Positions 1 to 8,804 of a DNA stretch of 64,000 bases are shown here, piece after piece. This DNA comes from Terriglobia bacterium. GTDB lineage: Bacteria > Acidobacteriota > Terriglobia > Terriglobales > Acidobacteriaceae. The position numbers and the translations under genes were made by a program. The DNA lies in contig JAIQGK010000009.1 of assembly GCA_020072645.1 (NCBI GenBank), forward strand, positions 124,001-188,000. Reading direction: 5' to 3'. The notes under the pieces are model-generated. The model was not told where the DNA came from and made no database searches. It saw nothing but the letters and a program-made list of their open reading frames with translations. Position 1 is the first letter of the stretch; each line of letters begins with the position of its first letter.

Positions 1-913
1 GGGGGTTGAATCGGGTGCTGCCGTCCGCGCGGCGAATGGCAAGAATCATGATCCCGAATTTATGGTGTATACCTGAAGAGCCCACAGTTGCGCCCACCAG
101 CGAAGAGCTTGCCGCGATCTTGATTTCTTCAATCAGCATCTGGAAGGTGCCGGAGCGATCACTGGTGATATCGAGAAAATCAAGCAGGTTGGGGCGCAGA
201 AAACTCTGCGCGATTCGGTGACCCGCAGCCGCGTAAGGCGAGATCACCACATCGGCGCCCGCTGTTTTCAAGTGCTTCTCCGCGGCGACCTCACTGGCGC
301 GGGCAATGATCTTGATGTGCGGATTCAGGCTGCGGGCGGTAAGCACGGTATAAATATTGGTTGCGTCCGTTGTGGTGGCGGCAACCAGCCCAGCGGCGCG
401 ATCGATTCCGGCCTCGCGCAGAGTCTTTTCGCTGGCGGCATCACCCACCAGCACCAGCCATTTTGAGTCAAGCGCTTCTATGCTGGCTTCAGCGTTTTCA
501 ATAATCACAAATGGACACGGCTTGCGCGCAAGCTCATTGGCCACGCTATGCCCCACACGCCCAGCGCCGCAGATGATGTAATGGTCCCTGAGACTCGCAA
601 TGTCGCGTTCCATACGACGCCTTCCGAACACCTTGACTAACTCGAATTCTAGCAAAGCCTGCGTGAGCGACCCGATCATGAGAAAGACCAGCGATACGCC
701 GGCCGTAATCAGGACCACGTTGAAGACCCGCCCCGCGTGGGAAAGAGGATGGACTTCCTGGTATCCGATAGTGCTCATGGTGATCACCACCATGTAAAAG
801 CTGTCAAACCAGCTCCAGCCTTCAATGAAATGAAAACCCACCGTCCCAGCCGCGCTGAGCAGCAGCAGGGCCGTGGTGAAGATTTTCAGCAGGCGAAAGC
901 GATGGAGGTTCAG
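1..913 (-). CDS. Potassium channel with TrkA-N (RCK) domain, 3' end beyond window
   Basis: Two-transmembrane K+ channel fused to a cytosolic NAD-binding regulatory domain. Read on the minus strand, a membrane segment is followed by the selectivity-filter-like motif TIGYQE and a second hydrophobic helix. A Rossmann motif follows (DHYIICGAGRVG), then a TrkA-N domain and the start of a TrkA-C-like region near the left edge. No ATG precedes the first helix. The frame opens after a stop near 925, and CTG at 911-913 has AGGAG six bases upstream, so I take CTG as the start. GTG inside the first helix would remove membrane sequence. The C-terminus lies outside the window. Family assignment is firm; the start is inferred. 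Confidence 0.85.
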   Translation of the reverse strand, partial: MNLHRFRLLKIFTTALLLLSAAGTVGFHFIEGWSWFDSFYMVVITMSTIGYQEVHPLSHAGRVFNVVLITAGVSLVFLMIGSLTQALLEFELVKVFGRRRMERDIASLRDHYIICGAGRVGHSVANELARKPCPFVIIENAEASIEALDSKWLVLVGDAASEKTLREAGIDRAAGLVAATTTDATNIYTVLTARSLNPHIKIIARASEVAAEKHLKTAGADVVISPYAAAGHRIAQSFLRPNLLDFLDITSDRSGTFQMLIEEIKIAASSSLVGATVGSSGIHHKFGIMILAIRRADGSTRFNP

Positions 914-997
914 AGGATACTCCTGATCGAGTTCATTTTAGATCAAAAGAAGTGTCCACCACGGAGACAGCGAAGCCGGAGAAGGGCAAAGGCTTCT

Positions 998-1106
998 ACC
1001 GCGGATAAACGCTGATACACACGGATTAAGACCAGCGGTTCATCTGGGGGAATTCAACGTTTTGAGTTTTCCTGATCCGCGATCATCCGCGCGAATCCGC
1101 GGTAAG
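998..1106. repeat. Inverted pair of dispersed 'atccgcggtaag' intergenic repeat
   Basis: Two head-to-head copies of a short motif lie between the channel gene and the permease. The left copy begins accgcggat at 998-1006 and the right copy ends atccgcggt at 1095-1103. Related copies occur near 10223-10333 and 44929-44960. No coding potential is seen. The 245-base gap holds nothing else recognisable. Confidence 0.5.
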
Positions 1107-1158
1107 GCGGCCATGCCGCGAATTTACGGTGGTAGGGGTCCCTCGCTTCTCTCGGGAC

Positions 1159-2694
1159 TTACAACGCTCCGCGCTGCACGCGGCTGTGGCTGCGTCCATA
1201 ACCGAAGTAAATGGCCATGCCAATGACCAGCCACACGACCAGGCGCACCCATGTTTCCCAGGGAAGGTTCGCCATGAGGTAGCCGGAGATCAAAATTCCC
1301 ATGATCGGCACAAATGGGACCATTGGAGTCCTGAACGGACGCTCAAGGTTGGGATTGCGGCGGCGCACAATCCAGACGCCCGCGCAGACGATCACGAACG
1401 CCAGCAGAGTGCCAATGTTGACCATGTCGCCCAACAGGTTGATGGGCAGCGACGCGGCCAGGAAAGCTACGCACGTGCCAACCATGAGAGTTGAAATCCA
1501 TGGTGTGCGAAATTTTGGGTGCACGGTGCTGAAGACTCCCGGCAGGAGTCCATCGCGCGACATGGAGAAGAAGACGCGTGATTGTCCCAGCAACATGACC
1601 ACAATCGTGGAGCTCAAGCCCATGAGCGCGCCAATCTTGACCATCAGGCTTCCCCAGCCGACGCCGGTCTTGTCGATGCCAACGGCAAGCGCATCGCGCA
1701 CGTTGAGAAACTTGTAATTCACCAAGCCGCAGAGAACGCCAACGACCAAAATATAGAGAATGGTGCAGATCACCAGCGAACCAAGAATGCCGATCGGCAT
1801 ATCACGAGAGGGATTTTTGGCTTCCTGCGCCGCGGTGGAGACAGCATCAAAGCCAATATAGGCAAAGAAGATTACCGCAGCGCCGCGGCTCACTCCAGAC
1901 CATCCATACTGGCCCGAAACTCCCGTGTTAGGCGGCATAAATGGATGCCAGTTAACGGCCATTAGTTCCGGATGTTTCAGCAGGTAATATCCGCCCACAG
2001 CCACAAATACAATCAGGACGCAGACCTTTATATAGACAATTGCAGTATTGAAGTTGGCCGACTCCTTGATGCCGACAACCAGAATCAACGTGGCGATCAT
2101 GATGGCCAGAAAGCCAAACAAGTTGAAAGCGCCGAACTGATGCGGCAAGCCGGTAATGTCAATCTCGCCAGACTGGACCTTGGGCATCAACAGGTTGGCA
2201 GGCTCCCAGTGCTTGTTATAGAAGATGAATTCGTCCCATCGCGTGCCGGCCAGAGATGCAGGTAGCTTGATGCCAAAGTCGCCCAGCAGGCTGAGCAGAT
2301 AACCGCTCCATCCGGAAGCAACAGTGGCAGCGCCAAAAGCATATTCCAGCACCAGATCCCAGCCAATGATCCAGGCGAAAATCTCACCCAGCGATGCGTA
2401 ACCATAGGTATATGCCGAACCGGCAACAGGGATGGCAGACGCAAATTCCGCGTAGCAGAGTCCAGCAAAGACACATCCTGTGGCGGCCAGAACAAAGGAA
2501 AGAATAATAGCTGGACCGGCAAAGTTCGCTGTCGCGGTGCCGGCAAGCACAAAGATTCCCGTACCAATAATCGCGCCAATGCCGAGCGCAATCAGGTTAT
2601 TTGGGCCCAGCGCGCGTTTGAGGCTGTGCTCACCGGTTTCATGGGCTTCGCCCAGGATGACTTTCAGCGGTTTGGTGGCAAGCAAATTGGCCAT
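1159..2694 (-). CDS. APC superfamily amino-acid permease (paralogue 1)
   Basis: Cytoplasmic-membrane secondary transporter of the amino acid-polyamine-organocation superfamily, probably of the cationic amino-acid transporter type. It is 511 residues long with about 12 hydrophobic segments. The N-terminal glycine-rich helix GIGAIIGTGIFVLAG and the motif FFAYIGFDAVSTAAQEAKNP (about residues 280-300) are family hallmarks. The start at 2694 (MANLLATKP) is chosen over an upstream TTG because it aligns with the next permease, which begins MANILATKP. It lies downstream of a terminator that ends the neighbouring permease operon, so it probably has its own promoter in 2700-2750. Substrate cannot be read from sequence. 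Confidence 0.93.
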   Translation of the reverse strand: MANLLATKPLKVILGEAHETGEHSLKRALGPNNLIALGIGAIIGTGIFVLAGTATANFAGPAIILSFVLAATGCVFAGLCYAEFASAIPVAGSAYTYGYASLGEIFAWIIGWDLVLEYAFGAATVASGWSGYLLSLLGDFGIKLPASLAGTRWDEFIFYNKHWEPANLLMPKVQSGEIDITGLPHQFGAFNLFGFLAIMIATLILVVGIKESANFNTAIVYIKVCVLIVFVAVGGYYLLKHPELMAVNWHPFMPPNTGVSGQYGWSGVSRGAAVIFFAYIGFDAVSTAAQEAKNPSRDMPIGILGSLVICTILYILVVGVLCGLVNYKFLNVRDALAVGIDKTGVGWGSLMVKIGALMGLSSTIVVMLLGQSRVFFSMSRDGLLPGVFSTVHPKFRTPWISTLMVGTCVAFLAASLPINLLGDMVNIGTLLAFVIVCAGVWIVRRRNPNLERPFRTPMVPFVPIMGILISGYLMANLPWETWVRLVVWLVIGMAIYFGYGRSHSRVQRGAL

Positions 2695-2751
2695 GCGGCA
2701 GAACCCTCGCAATTAATAGACGCGATTACGCCAAAAAAGACTTGCCATTCT

Positions 2752-2780
2752 AAAACAAAACCCTCCGCCGCAGCGGAGGG
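2752..2780 (-). terminator. Rho-independent terminator of the dsbA-thiE-permease operon
   Basis: Perfect 8-bp GC stem (CCCTCCGC at 2761-2768, GCGGAGGG at 2773-2780) with a four-base loop. On the minus strand it is followed by TTTTGTTTT. It sits 23 bases after the stop of the permease at 2803. Confidence 0.9.
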
Positions 2781-2802
2781 TTGGGCAGAACTATACGTCA
2801 AT

Positions 2803-4356
2803 TTATTTCGATTGCAATGCTGTTGCCGGCCCTGCCTGCACCCTGCTGTGCTTGATTCCGTAGGTGAAGTAAATCACCATTCCAATCACAAGCCAAATGA
2901 TGAGCCGCAGCCAGGTATCACCCGGAAGGGAGCGCATCAGCCAGAATGCCGCCAGCATCCCAGCAATTGGTGTAAAGGGAACCCACGGGGTCTTGAAAGG
3001 CCGCGGCATGTCAGGACGTTTGCGCCTGAGAACCCACACACCCGCGCAGACAATCACAAAGGCCAGCAAAGTGCCGATACTCACCAGTTCACCAAGAACG
3101 CCAATTGGAATCAGCGCGGCAAAAAATGCAACAAAGATGCCGACAATGATCGTGGATTTCCATGGCGTACGGAATTTTGGATGAATTTCGCCGGCCCACT
3201 TCCACAACAAGCCGTCACGCGACATGGAATAAAACACGCGAGACTGCCCCAGCAACATGACCAGCATCACCGTACTTAAACCGGCAATCGCGCCAACGTT
3301 CACCAGCAGGCTTCCCCACCAGACGCCGGTCAGGGACATGGCGAGCGAAACCGGAGCCGCCACATTGAGCTGCGAATAGTGAACAACACCCGTGAGCAAC
3401 AACGAAACAACAATATAGAGCACGGTGCAGACTGCCAGAGAGCCGAGGATCCCGATCGGCATATCTTTCTGCGGATTTTTTGCTTCCTGCGCCGCGGTAG
3501 AAACCGCGTCAAAACCGATATAAGCGAAAAAGACGACGGCGGCTCCTCGGGCAATGCCTGACCATCCGTAGATTCCGTAAGTGCCGGTGTTGGGCGGGAT
3601 AAAGGGCGTCCAATTGGCTTTAGCCTGGGCCATGTGGTGCGACACGTAATTACCGGCAACAGCAATGAAAATGAGCACGGCCGCCAGCTTCACAAACACA
3701 ATTGCGGAGTTGAAATTTGCCGACTCCTTGATGCCGATCACCAAAACTGTGGTCACCATCAAAATTCCAAGAAATGCCACAAGGTTAAAAACGGCCGTGA
3801 CATGCGGCAGAGTGTGCCAATCGATTCCCGAATCCGTCAGAGTTTTCTGAATAGTGGCCAGCGGCATCCAGTTGTTCTTGTACAGGACCATCTGCGTTCC
3901 CGGCACGTTAATCAACTTGGGAGGCAGATTGATGCCGAAGCCCTGCAGGAATGCGACGATCGTGCCGGCCCATCCGGAAGCGACCGTGGCCGCGCCGAAG
4001 GCGTATTCCAGGATCAGGTCCCAGCCAATGATCCAGGCAAAGATTTCACCCAGCGTGGCGTAGCCATACGTGTAGGCAGAGCCGGCGATGGGAATAAGAG
4101 CGGCAAATTCTGCATAGCACAAACCGGCAAAAACGCAGCCCGTCCCTGCAAAGATATATGAGAGAACAATGCCCGGACCGCCATATTGGGCCGCTGCTGC
4201 TCCGGTCAGAACAAAAATTCCTGCGCCGATAATCGCGCCGATGCCAAGCGTGATCAGATTGATCGGCCCCAGCGCGCGCTTCAGGCTGTGCTCGTTTTCC
4301 TCCTTGGATTCGGCGAGCAACACGTCCATCGGCTTCGTAGCCAGAATATTGGCCAT
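2803..4356 (-). CDS. APC superfamily amino-acid permease (paralogue 2)
   Basis: Twelve-helix amino-acid transporter of 517 residues, closely similar along its whole length to the permease at 1159-2694. Shared blocks include the N-terminal GIGAIIGAGIFVLTG and FFAYIGFDAVSTAAQEAKNP. ATG at 4356 has AAGGAG nine bases upstream. It follows the permease at 4380-5918 by 23 bases and so belongs to the same transcript, which ends at the terminator at 2752-2780. The close similarity to its neighbour indicates a local duplication. Substrate unknown. Confidence 0.93.
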   Translation of the reverse strand: MANILATKPMDVLLAESKEENEHSLKRALGPINLITLGIGAIIGAGIFVLTGAAAAQYGGPGIVLSYIFAGTGCVFAGLCYAEFAALIPIAGSAYTYGYATLGEIFAWIIGWDLILEYAFGAATVASGWAGTIVAFLQGFGINLPPKLINVPGTQMVLYKNNWMPLATIQKTLTDSGIDWHTLPHVTAVFNLVAFLGILMVTTVLVIGIKESANFNSAIVFVKLAAVLIFIAVAGNYVSHHMAQAKANWTPFIPPNTGTYGIYGWSGIARGAAVVFFAYIGFDAVSTAAQEAKNPQKDMPIGILGSLAVCTVLYIVVSLLLTGVVHYSQLNVAAPVSLAMSLTGVWWGSLLVNVGAIAGLSTVMLVMLLGQSRVFYSMSRDGLLWKWAGEIHPKFRTPWKSTIIVGIFVAFFAALIPIGVLGELVSIGTLLAFVIVCAGVWVLRRKRPDMPRPFKTPWVPFTPIAGMLAAFWLMRSLPGDTWLRLIIWLVIGMVIYFTYGIKHSRVQAGPATALQSK

Positions 4357-4379
4357 GCAGAGTTTCTCCTTTTGTAGGT

Positions 4380-5918
4380 TTAGGCTTGTGCACCCGCGCT
4401 ACGGCGCGACCACACGAAATAGACCGGAATTCCCAGCAGAACGATGATCAAGCCCGGCCATGTGTATTGCGGTTTGTAGAGCAATAATACGATATCGATG
4501 AATAAAGCCATCACAATATAAATGGCCGGCAGCACCGGATAGCCGATGGCACGATACGGCCTTTCGGCCTCTGGTTTGGTGCGCCGCAAAACAAACAGAC
4601 CACCGATCGTCAATATATAAAAGACCAACACGGCAAAAATGATGTAGTCCAGCAACTGTCCATAGGTCCCGGAGAGGCACAGAATGCATGTCCAGATTCC
4701 CTGCACAATCAGCGCATTCTTCGGCGTCAGGTACTTGGGATGAACTTTCCCCGTCGATTTAAAAAACAGGCCGTCTTTGGCCATGGCGTAGTAAACGCGA
4801 GCGCCACTCAGGATCAGCCCGTTGCAGCAGCCAAACGTGGAAATCAGAATGGCGATGGCCATCAGTCCGCCACCGCTGGAGCCAAACATCTGCTGCAAGA
4901 CGGCGGTACCCACGCGATCTGAAGCTGCATACTTGATGCCGCGGCTCACAACGTCTGCGCCGTTCATGTTGCCGTCAAAAGGCAGGTGCGCCAGATAAAT
5001 AAAGTTCGAAGCGACGTAAAGCAAAATCACGACGCCGGTCCCGATCGCCAAAGAAAGCGGTAAATTACGTTTGGGATCTTTTACCTCACCGGCGGTAAAC
5101 GTCACGTTGTTCCATGCATCTGCGGAGAACAGCGACCCTACCTGCGCCACGGCCAAAATCGTCAACACGCCAACAAATGGTCCAGCGGCGGTGCCGGTGG
5201 CTGAGTGCGGCGAACCCAGACGCCAGAAGTTGCCAAAGTTCGCCGCAATGGCCTGCGCGTTTCGAGCAATGAAAAGGCCCGTGATCACCAGGCCTGCCAG
5301 CGCCGATACCTTGGCAATGGTAAACAGGTTCTGCACGGCAGCGCCCAGCTTCAATCCAAAAATATTCAGCACCGTGAGAAAAATCACAATCACAATGCCG
5401 CAAAGGTTCTGCGTGTTCAGGCCCACATCCATGTTGCCCAGCACCATGGGGCCAATGGGGATCGGCGGAACATGCGCGATGTGCAGGATCCAATTTTCAG
5501 CGGAGACTGAGGGGAAGAAATATCCCAGGAATTTGCCGAACGCCACGCCCACGGCGGCCACTGTCCCGGTCTGGATAACGAGGAACAAAGTCCATCCATA
5601 CAAGAAGCCCCAGAGTGACCCCAGTGATTCACGCAGATAAACGTATTGTCCACCGGCGCGGGGCATCATGGCGGCAAGCTCGCCGTATGAGAGCGCGCCC
5701 ACAATCGTCATAAAGCCGGTGACCAGCCACGCGCCAATCAGCAGCGCGGGAGAGTTGACCTCGCGGGCAATCTCCGCCGACACAATAAAGATGCCGGAAC
5801 CGATCATTGATCCCATGACCAGGGTGGTGGCACTGGTGAGTCCCAGGCCTTTTACCAATTCAGGCGCGCCAGATGCGCCCTGAGGCGGCGTGGTGCGAAC
5901 TTCCACGGATGAAGGCAT
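4380..5918 (-). CDS. APC superfamily amino-acid permease (divergent third copy)
   Basis: Membrane transporter of 512 residues with the APC N-terminal signature GSMIGSGIFIVSAEIA and a long set of hydrophobic helices. It is clearly more distant from the two permeases downstream than they are from each other. Features such as GGQYVYLRESLG and NGLILSGARVYYAMAKDGLF resemble the L-type/YfnA-like APC branch. The start follows the thiE stop by 15 bases, so the gene is probably translated from the dsbA-thiE transcript. No strong ribosome-binding site is visible before the ATG. Substrate cannot be inferred. Confidence 0.92.
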   Translation of the reverse strand: MPSSVEVRTTPPQGASGAPELVKGLGLTSATTLVMGSMIGSGIFIVSAEIAREVNSPALLIGAWLVTGFMTIVGALSYGELAAMMPRAGGQYVYLRESLGSLWGFLYGWTLFLVIQTGTVAAVGVAFGKFLGYFFPSVSAENWILHIAHVPPIPIGPMVLGNMDVGLNTQNLCGIVIVIFLTVLNIFGLKLGAAVQNLFTIAKVSALAGLVITGLFIARNAQAIAANFGNFWRLGSPHSATGTAAGPFVGVLTILAVAQVGSLFSADAWNNVTFTAGEVKDPKRNLPLSLAIGTGVVILLYVASNFIYLAHLPFDGNMNGADVVSRGIKYAASDRVGTAVLQQMFGSSGGGLMAIAILISTFGCCNGLILSGARVYYAMAKDGLFFKSTGKVHPKYLTPKNALIVQGIWTCILCLSGTYGQLLDYIIFAVLVFYILTIGGLFVLRRTKPEAERPYRAIGYPVLPAIYIVMALFIDIVLLLYKPQYTWPGLIIVLLGIPVYFVWSRRSAGAQA

Positions 5919-5933
5919 AGTGTTCTGTATGTT

Positions 5934-6581
5934 TTACCCCAAAACGCGCAGAAAATCCGCAACTGCTTTTGCCGGGGACTCAAGAAGGTCAGAAATCACG
6001 GCCACTGCGTCCGCGCCTGCGGCCTTTACCTGAGAGCAATTCTGGCGGGTAATGCCGCCAATGGCGACTAAGGGTTTCTTCGTAGCCTGCCGCGCCTGCC
6101 TCACGCCGTCCAGTCCTATTACCGGATCAGGATTAGCTTTTGATCCCGTGGCAAACACCGGCCCAATGGCAATGTAGTCGATCGGAAGAGTGTCAGCTTC
6201 GCGAAGTTGCGCGAGGGTGTGAGTAGAAAAGCCGATGACTCGGGTCTTTCCATCTTTCACCTGATCAAAGATCCTCCGTGCCGACTCAGGCGAGAGATCG
6301 TCCTGTCCCAGATGAACTCCGTCAGCGTCGGCCGCAAGGCAGATGTCGACACGATCGTTGATGATCAATGTTGCCCTGTCGAGCGTTATGCGGCGCAGCT
6401 CCCGCGCACAGCTTAGAAATCTTCGTGGATGCTCCGGCTGAGATTTATCGCGAAGCTGAATCAACGTCGCGCCTGCCTCTATCAACTCCTCCGCATACCG
6501 GACGATGGCCGTGATGGGGTCGGGCTTGGCGGCAAAGAAGCCAAAGTCAATAATCGAGTAAAGAGGCGGAACCTTCAGCAT
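5934..6581 (-). CDS. thiE: Thiamine-phosphate synthase
   Basis: Joins hydroxymethylpyrimidine diphosphate and thiazole phosphate to give thiamine phosphate in the cytosol. The 215-residue TIM barrel carries the family's IQLRDKS segment, the substrate-binding NDRVDICLAADADGVHLGQDDL block, GFSTHTLAQ, IAIGPVFATGSK and the C-terminal AIGGI phosphate loop. The ATG overlaps the stop of the upstream DsbA-like gene by one base (TGATG), which implies translational coupling. No other thiamine gene and no recognisable TPP riboswitch is nearby. TenI-type relatives share the fold, but the pyrophosphate-binding residues favour ThiE. Confidence 0.92.
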   Translation of the reverse strand: MLKVPPLYSIIDFGFFAAKPDPITAIVRYAEELIEAGATLIQLRDKSQPEHPRRFLSCARELRRITLDRATLIINDRVDICLAADADGVHLGQDDLSPESARRIFDQVKDGKTRVIGFSTHTLAQLREADTLPIDYIAIGPVFATGSKANPDPVIGLDGVRQARQATKKPLVAIGGITRQNCSQVKAAGADAVAVISDLLESPAKAVADFLRVLG

Positions 6582-7480
6582 CAGGGCTTCGCCGCCAGCG
6601 CTTCTTCAATCAGCTTTTCAAAGTCGGCCAGCGGAAGTGCTCCCATCACCCGCTTGCCTGCGGTTACATTATCAACGGTCTTGCCGATGACAAAACCAGG
6701 CGTGGCGGGAATCTGCGCTCCCATGGCCGCCTCCTGGTCGGCGCGAATGGCGGAGTAGTACTTCCGCGACTCAGCACATTCGCGATACAGGACCATATCA
6801 AGCGGCATCGACCGGGCCACCTGCTCGATTACAGCAGGCGAAAGCTCTTCTGATCGGCGCATGAGCGCATCGCGCATCTGCCAGTACTTCTGCTGCTCTC
6901 CGGCACAGCGGGAAGCCTCAGCTGCAACCATGGCCCAGGGATGGAAGAAGAGCGGCAGGTCGCGGCTCACAAACCGCACCTTACCGGTATCAATGTATTT
7001 CGTCTTAATCGCGTCGAAAGTCTCGCTGTGGAACTTGACGCAGTGGCTGCACTGGTAATCGCTGAACTCCACGATCGTGACTGGAGCTTCGTCTTTGCCC
7101 AGCTTGTTGTCCCTGCGGCCATCCGCAGCCAGCTTGACCTGAAGAAAGGAATCGAAATCGAATTTCGAGAAATCGATCTCCGGCGCAGCCGGCTGCTGTT
7201 TCTGCAGCAGGGTATGGATCTCCTTCAACTCAACCAGGATGGCGTCGGCCTGGGTCCGGGTGATTGAGTCCGTCGCGTTGGCCGGCGTCGGCGATGCCGG
7301 AGCAGGTGCTTTGCCCGTAGGCTGCATGGGTTTGGCTGCCTTAGCGGCAACGGCCGGCTTGCTGGGTCGCTGTGACGTTGGCGGCGTCGCACACGCGCTT
7401 GCATCTCCTGAAACCGGGCATTGCGCGGCGGCACATGCCGCCATCGCGGTCAGGACAAGAGTTAAAACCAGGATTCGCAT
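6581..7480 (-). CDS. Exported DsbA-like thioredoxin-fold protein
   Basis: Probable periplasmic thiol-disulphide oxidoreductase, 299 residues. A signal peptide covers about residues 1-20, with likely cleavage after AAA. A proline/alanine-rich linker runs to about residue 75, then a short helical region, then a DsbA/thioredoxin_4 domain. The active site is C144-S-H-C147 in the context FSDYQCSHC, and a cis-proline loop TPGF lies near the C-terminus. It is the first gene of an apparent operon with thiE and two permeases. A Cys at residue 16 could be read as a weak lipobox, but Met at -3 makes lipidation unlikely. The partner protein is unknown. Confidence 0.88.
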   Translation of the reverse strand: MRILVLTLVLTAMAACAAAQCPVSGDASACATPPTSQRPSKPAVAAKAAKPMQPTGKAPAPASPTPANATDSITRTQADAILVELKEIHTLLQKQQPAAPEIDFSKFDFDSFLQVKLAADGRRDNKLGKDEAPVTIVEFSDYQCSHCVKFHSETFDAIKTKYIDTGKVRFVSRDLPLFFHPWAMVAAEASRCAGEQQKYWQMRDALMRRSEELSPAVIEQVARSMPLDMVLYRECAESRKYYSAIRADQEAAMGAQIPATPGFVIGKTVDNVTAGKRVMGALPLADFEKLIEEALAAKP

Positions 7481-7555
7481 TTGACCTCTCCTTGGTCTGG
7501 CGGCGCTATTATCTCTGAAACTGGCGATATGCGCACCGTGCTATAAAAGCAAGCT

Positions 7556-7870
7556 GTGAAACATAAGGCCCTCAAAAAGAAGCCTTCAAATAAAAAACTG
7601 CCTGTCGCGGAGGCTGACGGCTCTCTCAAAGGCTGGACCGCCATCGCCAGTTTTCTCGGAATTCCAGTGGCGACGGCGCATCGCTGGGCCAGTGAAGGAA
7701 TGCCGGTGCGGCGCGAAGGCAGGTTCACAGTGGCCGATCGCGATGCCGTAAGGGCTTGGCTGGGCCGCGAGTCGCACATGCCGAAGCCCGCGCACGTGAT
7801 GACCGAAGATGCTGACATGGCCGCGGCGCTCAAGGAATCAATTGCGGCGGCGCGAAAGCGCAAGCAATAG
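7556..7870 (+). CDS. Small helix-turn-helix DNA-binding protein
   Basis: 104-residue basic protein read divergently from the dsbA-like gene. Residues about 24-70 form a MerR/terminase-small-subunit-like winged helix: GWTAIASFLGIPVATAHRW, a turn, then MPVRREGRFTVADRDAVRAWL. The N-terminus is lysine-rich (three KK pairs), and the C-terminal tail ends in an alanine-rich helix followed by RKRKQ. Translation starts at GTG (7556), because no ATG is available upstream of the domain. It could be a transcriptional regulator, but no target is visible. Function beyond DNA binding is not assigned. Confidence 0.7.
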   Translation: MKHKALKKKPSNKKLPVAEADGSLKGWTAIASFLGIPVATAHRWASEGMPVRREGRFTVADRDAVRAWLGRESHMPKPAHVMTEDADMAAALKESIAAARKRKQ

Positions 7871-8008
7871 ATACCAGATATCGATCTTGCCTGCCCGCCA
7901 TCATTCCTGGACAACCGGCGTATAGATTCAATTACCGGTTCGTCCTGGTCGGTGCAGCCCATCGGTACCGTTGTTGCCGCCGCTGGCCGACGATACACTT
8001 TGGCCACG

Positions 8009-8470
8009 ATGGCAAAATGTCCTGAATGCGGTTGCGAACTGGCAGGCATGGACAAGCTATGCCGCGACTGCTTTGAGCGGCAATATGCTGTGGTAACGTC
8101 GCCCAAGAAAGGCGTTCAAGCTGAGCAGTTTGTTATACCCGCTCTTGCCGTGGCGATCTTTAGCATCATGGTCCTGCTGAACGCGGTCTTCCCTGCCCCC
8201 ATGGCGAAGTTCGGACGGACATTGGACGTTACGCTGCTCGGGGCCAAGTTTCTGCTGGCAGGTGCCGTCGTAAGCTGGAGTGTTTGGGACAGCATGAAGT
8301 GGCGAAGCACCCAGAACGTTCTGTTCTGGACCTTGGCGGGGATGCAACTGGTGTTCGCCGGGCTGGGCTTGTTACATCGGGAAGAAGAATGGCGTTGGTT
8401 TCTTCTATTGTTCCTTACAATTGTGATTCGAAAAGGCCTCAAATCCTTCTACGAACGCCGCGCAGCCTAG
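8009..8470 (+). CDS. Zinc-ribbon membrane protein of unknown function
   Basis: 153-residue protein with an N-terminal zinc ribbon (MAKCPECGCELAGMDKLCRDC, two CxxC pairs) and about four hydrophobic helices, the first at residues 42-62. The start is placed at ATG 8009, because the sequence upstream in this frame has no domain character and the zinc ribbon then begins at the first residue. The stop codon shares four bases (ctag) with the stop of the convergent regulator at 8467-8787. I do not recognise a specific family. Confidence 0.65.
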   Translation: MAKCPECGCELAGMDKLCRDCFERQYAVVTSPKKGVQAEQFVIPALAVAIFSIMVLLNAVFPAPMAKFGRTLDVTLLGAKFLLAGAVVSWSVWDSMKWRSTQNVLFWTLAGMQLVFAGLGLLHREEEWRWFLLLFLTIVIRKGLKSFYERRAA

Positions 8471-8787
8471 CGTTTGACAGGTCTTTTAACGGCTTCCGGA
8501 CCCAATCCGCGCACTACGGTTTCCGCGGTCGTGCCCAGGATGCCGCAGATGCGCAGCAACGTCCGCAGAGTGATGGGCTTGCCGGACTCGAGCCGCTGCC
8601 AGTAGCGCACGGTATAGCCAAAGGAAATCATGTCTTCCTGGCTGTAGCCGCGGCGCTTTCGCAGGACCTGAATACGCTGTCCCAGGGCGGCAAAGAATTT
8701 GCGCTCGAGTTCGGTGTCTTTGGCCAACAATGTTCTTGTACGGGTTTCGCACTGAATTGACCACGGTACATTTAGGACGTGATACAA
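8467..8787 (-). CDS. XRE-type helix-turn-helix regulator
   Basis: DNA-binding protein of about 86-106 residues. The HTH_3 domain spans LGQRIQVLRKRRGYSQEDMISFGYTVRYWQRLESGKPITLRTLLRI, with the usual helix 2-helix 3 spacing. No ATG precedes the domain. The longest frame starts at TTG 8787, and a second TTG about 20 codons in is an alternative, so the N-terminus is uncertain. The gene converges with the zinc-ribbon gene and diverges from the small membrane protein at 8805. Target unknown, possibly autoregulatory. Confidence 0.68.
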   Translation of the reverse strand: MYHVLNVPWSIQCETRTRTLLAKDTELERKFFAALGQRIQVLRKRRGYSQEDMISFGYTVRYWQRLESGKPITLRTLLRICGILGTTAETVVRGLGPEAVKRPVKR

Positions 8788-8788
8788 T
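8757..8788 (+). promoter_or_regulatory. Candidate extended -10 promoter
   Basis: TG-A-TACAAT at 8780-8788 is an extended -10 element. TTGACC at 8757-8762 lies 20 bases upstream, too far for a standard -35, so recognition would depend on the extended -10. It would drive the small membrane protein at 8805 with a very short leader. Confidence 0.35.
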
Positions 8789-8804
8789 CAGTGCTAATCC
8801 GCAC

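Noticed and set aside
5934-6581. TPP riboswitch before thiE
   Set aside because: thiE is internal to an operon with a one-base overlap, and no thi-box-like sequence was seen upstream of the first gene.
7462-8106. Long minus-strand frame of 214 codons
   Set aside because: It overlaps the helix-turn-helix gene at 7556-7870 and the zinc-ribbon gene, has no ribosome-binding site or domain, and is rich in Ser/Ala/Arg as antisense frames usually are.
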